Source of the DNA: Clostridium sp. CAG:780 | GTDB taxonomy: Bacteria; Bacillota; Clostridia; TANB77; CAG-508 | DNA: 14,730 nt | NCBI GenBank assembly: GCA_000434195.1 | Contig: HF994431.1 | Location: forward strand, 2,892 to 17,621 | Direction of reading: 5' to 3' | Part shown: in pieces, positions 13,710 through 14,730 of the stretch | How the letters are laid out: every line of letters begins with the position of its first letter | How positions within the stretch are numbered: position 1 is the first letter of the stretch | Position numbers and translations under genes: made by a program | Notes under the pieces: model-generated | Databases searched by the model: none | The model's input: the letters and a program-made list of their open reading frames with translations, nothing else | What the model was told of the DNA's origin: nothing

Positions 13710-14425
13710 TATTCTCTACCTCCTGTTGCTATTTTAACAAAAGCTTCTTCAAAATTATTTGTTCCTGCTTTTTGCATAAGTTCTTTTACTGTTCCTACTG
13801 CAATTAGATTTCCCTTATCCATTATTCCTACTCTATCAGATAAACTTTCTGCCTCTTCCATATAATGAGTTGTTAATATTATTGTTATTTTTCCTTTTAG
13901 TGACTCTATCACTGCCCATAGCTCTCTTCTTGCAAGTACATCAAGTCCAAGTGTTGGTTCGTCTAAGAATAATACTTTCGGATCATTTATTAAAGAAATT
14001 GCTATTGATAATTTTCTTTGCCATCCTCCTGATAAAGTTTTTGCCTTTTGTTTTAATACTTCTTGTAATTTAAATGTTTTTACTAATTCATCTATTTTTT
14101 CGTTTTTGTTTTTTATTTTATAAACTCCTGCCATAAAATCCAAGTTTTCTTTTACTGTCAGATTAGGCGCAATAGCTGTTTCCTGTGGAGAAACATTTAC
14201 TATTTCTTTTATTTTCACACTGTCTTTTGCTATGTCATAGCCAGCTATTTTAATTTCTCCTTCTGTCGGAAGTATTAGTGTTGAGAGCATTTTTATTGTT
14301 GTAGTTTTTCCTGCACCATTTGTTCCTAATAAAGCAAATAATTCTCCTTCTTTAATTGTTAAGTTGATGTTGTTTACTGCTATTTTTTCTTTATATTTTT
14401 TTGTTAAGTTTGTTATTTGAATCAT
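13709..14425 (-). CDS. ABC transporter ATP-binding protein (DrrA/NatA/CcmA type)
   Basis: A 238-residue cytoplasmic ATPase subunit that drives the permease encoded next. Walker A is LLGTNGAGKTTTIKML (about 32-47), the Q-loop is at Gln81 (SPQET), the signature is LSGGWQRKLSIA (131-142), Walker B is VLFLDEPTLGLD (151-162) and the switch histidine is in LTTHYMEEAE (about His187). All catalytic residues are present. The ATG starts one base after the stop of the AbrB-type gene (TAACATG), with AAAGGAG upstream. It belongs to a three-gene operon of regulator, ATPase and permease. In Bacillus-like genomes such pairs export antimicrobials, bacteriocins or Na+; nothing here selects one of these. Confidence 0.96.
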   Translation of the reverse strand: MIQITNLTKKYKEKIAVNNINLTIKEGELFALLGTNGAGKTTTIKMLSTLILPTEGEIKIAGYDIAKDSVKIKEIVNVSPQETAIAPNLTVKENLDFMAGVYKIKNKNEKIDELVKTFKLQEVLKQKAKTLSGGWQRKLSIAISLINDPKVLFLDEPTLGLDVLARRELWAVIESLKGKITIILTTHYMEEAESLSDRVGIMDKGNLIAVGTVKELMQKAGTNNFEEAFVKIATGGRE

Positions 14426-14426
14426 G

Positions 14427-14630
14427 TTATTTATCTCCTTTCGGAATAAATTTTTCTATCGCAGGTTCTAAACTTTCTGCTTTTACTATTGCCATTCCTC
14501 TATTTTTATCGCATAATACCACTACTGAATCTCCTGGTTTAATGTCGAACATATCTCTTGCTTCTTTTGGTATTACTATTTGTCCTTTTTCTCCTACTTT
14601 GCTGATTCCCACAAATTTATTTTTATCCAT
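14427..14630 (-). CDS. AbrB/SpoVT-type transcriptional regulator
   Basis: A 67-residue DNA-binding protein with one swapped-hairpin AbrB domain. The hallmark GISKVGEKGQIVIPKEARDM (about 4-23) is followed by FDIKPGDSVVVLCDKNRGMA. The short tail (AESLEPAIEKFIPKGDK) is too small for a second domain, unlike SpoVT. The start at 14630 is chosen over the ATG at 14642 because GGAGG (minus, 14636-14640) lies within the longer reading and 5 bases before 14630. It is the first gene of an operon with the ABC ATPase (1-base gap) and permease. It probably regulates this operon itself, as is common for AbrB-fold regulators next to ABC-2 exporters; the ligand signal is unknown. Confidence 0.93.
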   Translation of the reverse strand: MDKNKFVGISKVGEKGQIVIPKEARDMFDIKPGDSVVVLCDKNRGMAIVKAESLEPAIEKFIPKGDK

Positions 14631-14666
14631 TTCCGCCTCCATATTTTTGTTATACTTTTCATACTT

Positions 14667-14695
14667 ATTATACTAGTAACACATAAAAAAAGCAA
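14667..14695 (-). promoter_or_regulatory. Promoter of the abrB-like / ABC exporter operon
   Basis: TTGCTT (14690-14695), a 17-base spacer and a perfect TATAAT (14667-14672) on the minus strand. Just downstream, two AAGTAT copies separated by GAA could be an operator half-site pair for the AbrB-type regulator. The putative IS3 end starts 8 bases upstream of the -35. Confidence 0.65.
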
Positions 14696-14703
14696 TAGCT
14701 TTT

Positions 14704-14730
14704 TGTACTGAACCCAAAAAGTTGGACAGT
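14704..14730. mobile_element. Putative terminal inverted repeat of an IS3-family insertion sequence (partial, window edge)
   Basis: The last 27 bases begin TGTACTGAACCC and continue AAAAAGTTGGACAGT. Starting with TG and carrying CCCAAAAAGTTGGACA is typical of IS3-family (IS150-like) termini. The element would extend to the right, outside the window; no transposase sequence is visible. It would have inserted immediately upstream of the AbrB/ABC promoter. This is an end-motif recognition only. Confidence 0.5.

Noticed and set aside
14684..14703. AAAAAGC / GCTTTTT hairpin near the right edge
   Set aside because: The stem is only 7 bp and mostly A-T, and it overlaps the -35 of the AbrB/ABC promoter, so it is not supported as a terminator.

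Overview
The window is AT-rich and gene-dense, with canonical AGGAGG-type ribosome binding sites and sigma-A promoters. It carries a complete eight-gene spoIIIA sporulation operon plus spoVS, so it comes from a low-GC endospore-forming Firmicute, most likely an uncultured member of the Clostridia. Nineteen of the twenty genes lie on the minus strand; the exception is one small secreted or membrane protein.

Layout from low to high coordinates: the N-terminal 302 codons of uvrB (minus strand, running off the left edge); a plus-strand 111-residue hypothetical membrane protein; a bidirectional terminator; then, read from high to low coordinates, spoIIIAA-AB-AC-AD-AE-AF-AG-AH (6650 to 1480). Upstream of these is recA-recX-scpA, reading into a terminator just before spoIIIAA. 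Next come an orphan membrane-anchored SBP_bac_5 protein, spoVS with a strong terminator, the phosphodiesterase gene ymdB, a TVP38/DedA-type membrane protein, and an AbrB-regulator / ABC ATPase / ABC permease operon. The last 27 bases look like the terminal inverted repeat of an IS3-family element that continues outside the window.

The most important observation is the reading frame. uvrB is broken once and spoIIIAE three times, and all four breaks have the same form: one extra C directly in front of a glycine GGN codon, so the zero frame presents an in-frame CGG. I checked every CGG on the coding strand of every gene here, about 39 in roughly 4,490 codons. Exactly four are in frame, and these are exactly the four points where a +1 shift is needed to continue the protein. 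No CGG is read as arginine, while AGA, AGG, CGA and CGC are. At each site the +1 frame has a stop codon within four or five codons upstream, so the shift point is confined to the CGG neighbourhood. Skipping one base at each CGG restores the UvrB P-loop exactly and gives a SpoIIIAE of 394-398 residues, the family's normal length. I read this as a lineage-wide +1 frameshift (or quadruplet CGGN = Gly decoding) at an otherwise unassigned CGG codon. An assembly artefact or pseudogenes are the alternatives to exclude.
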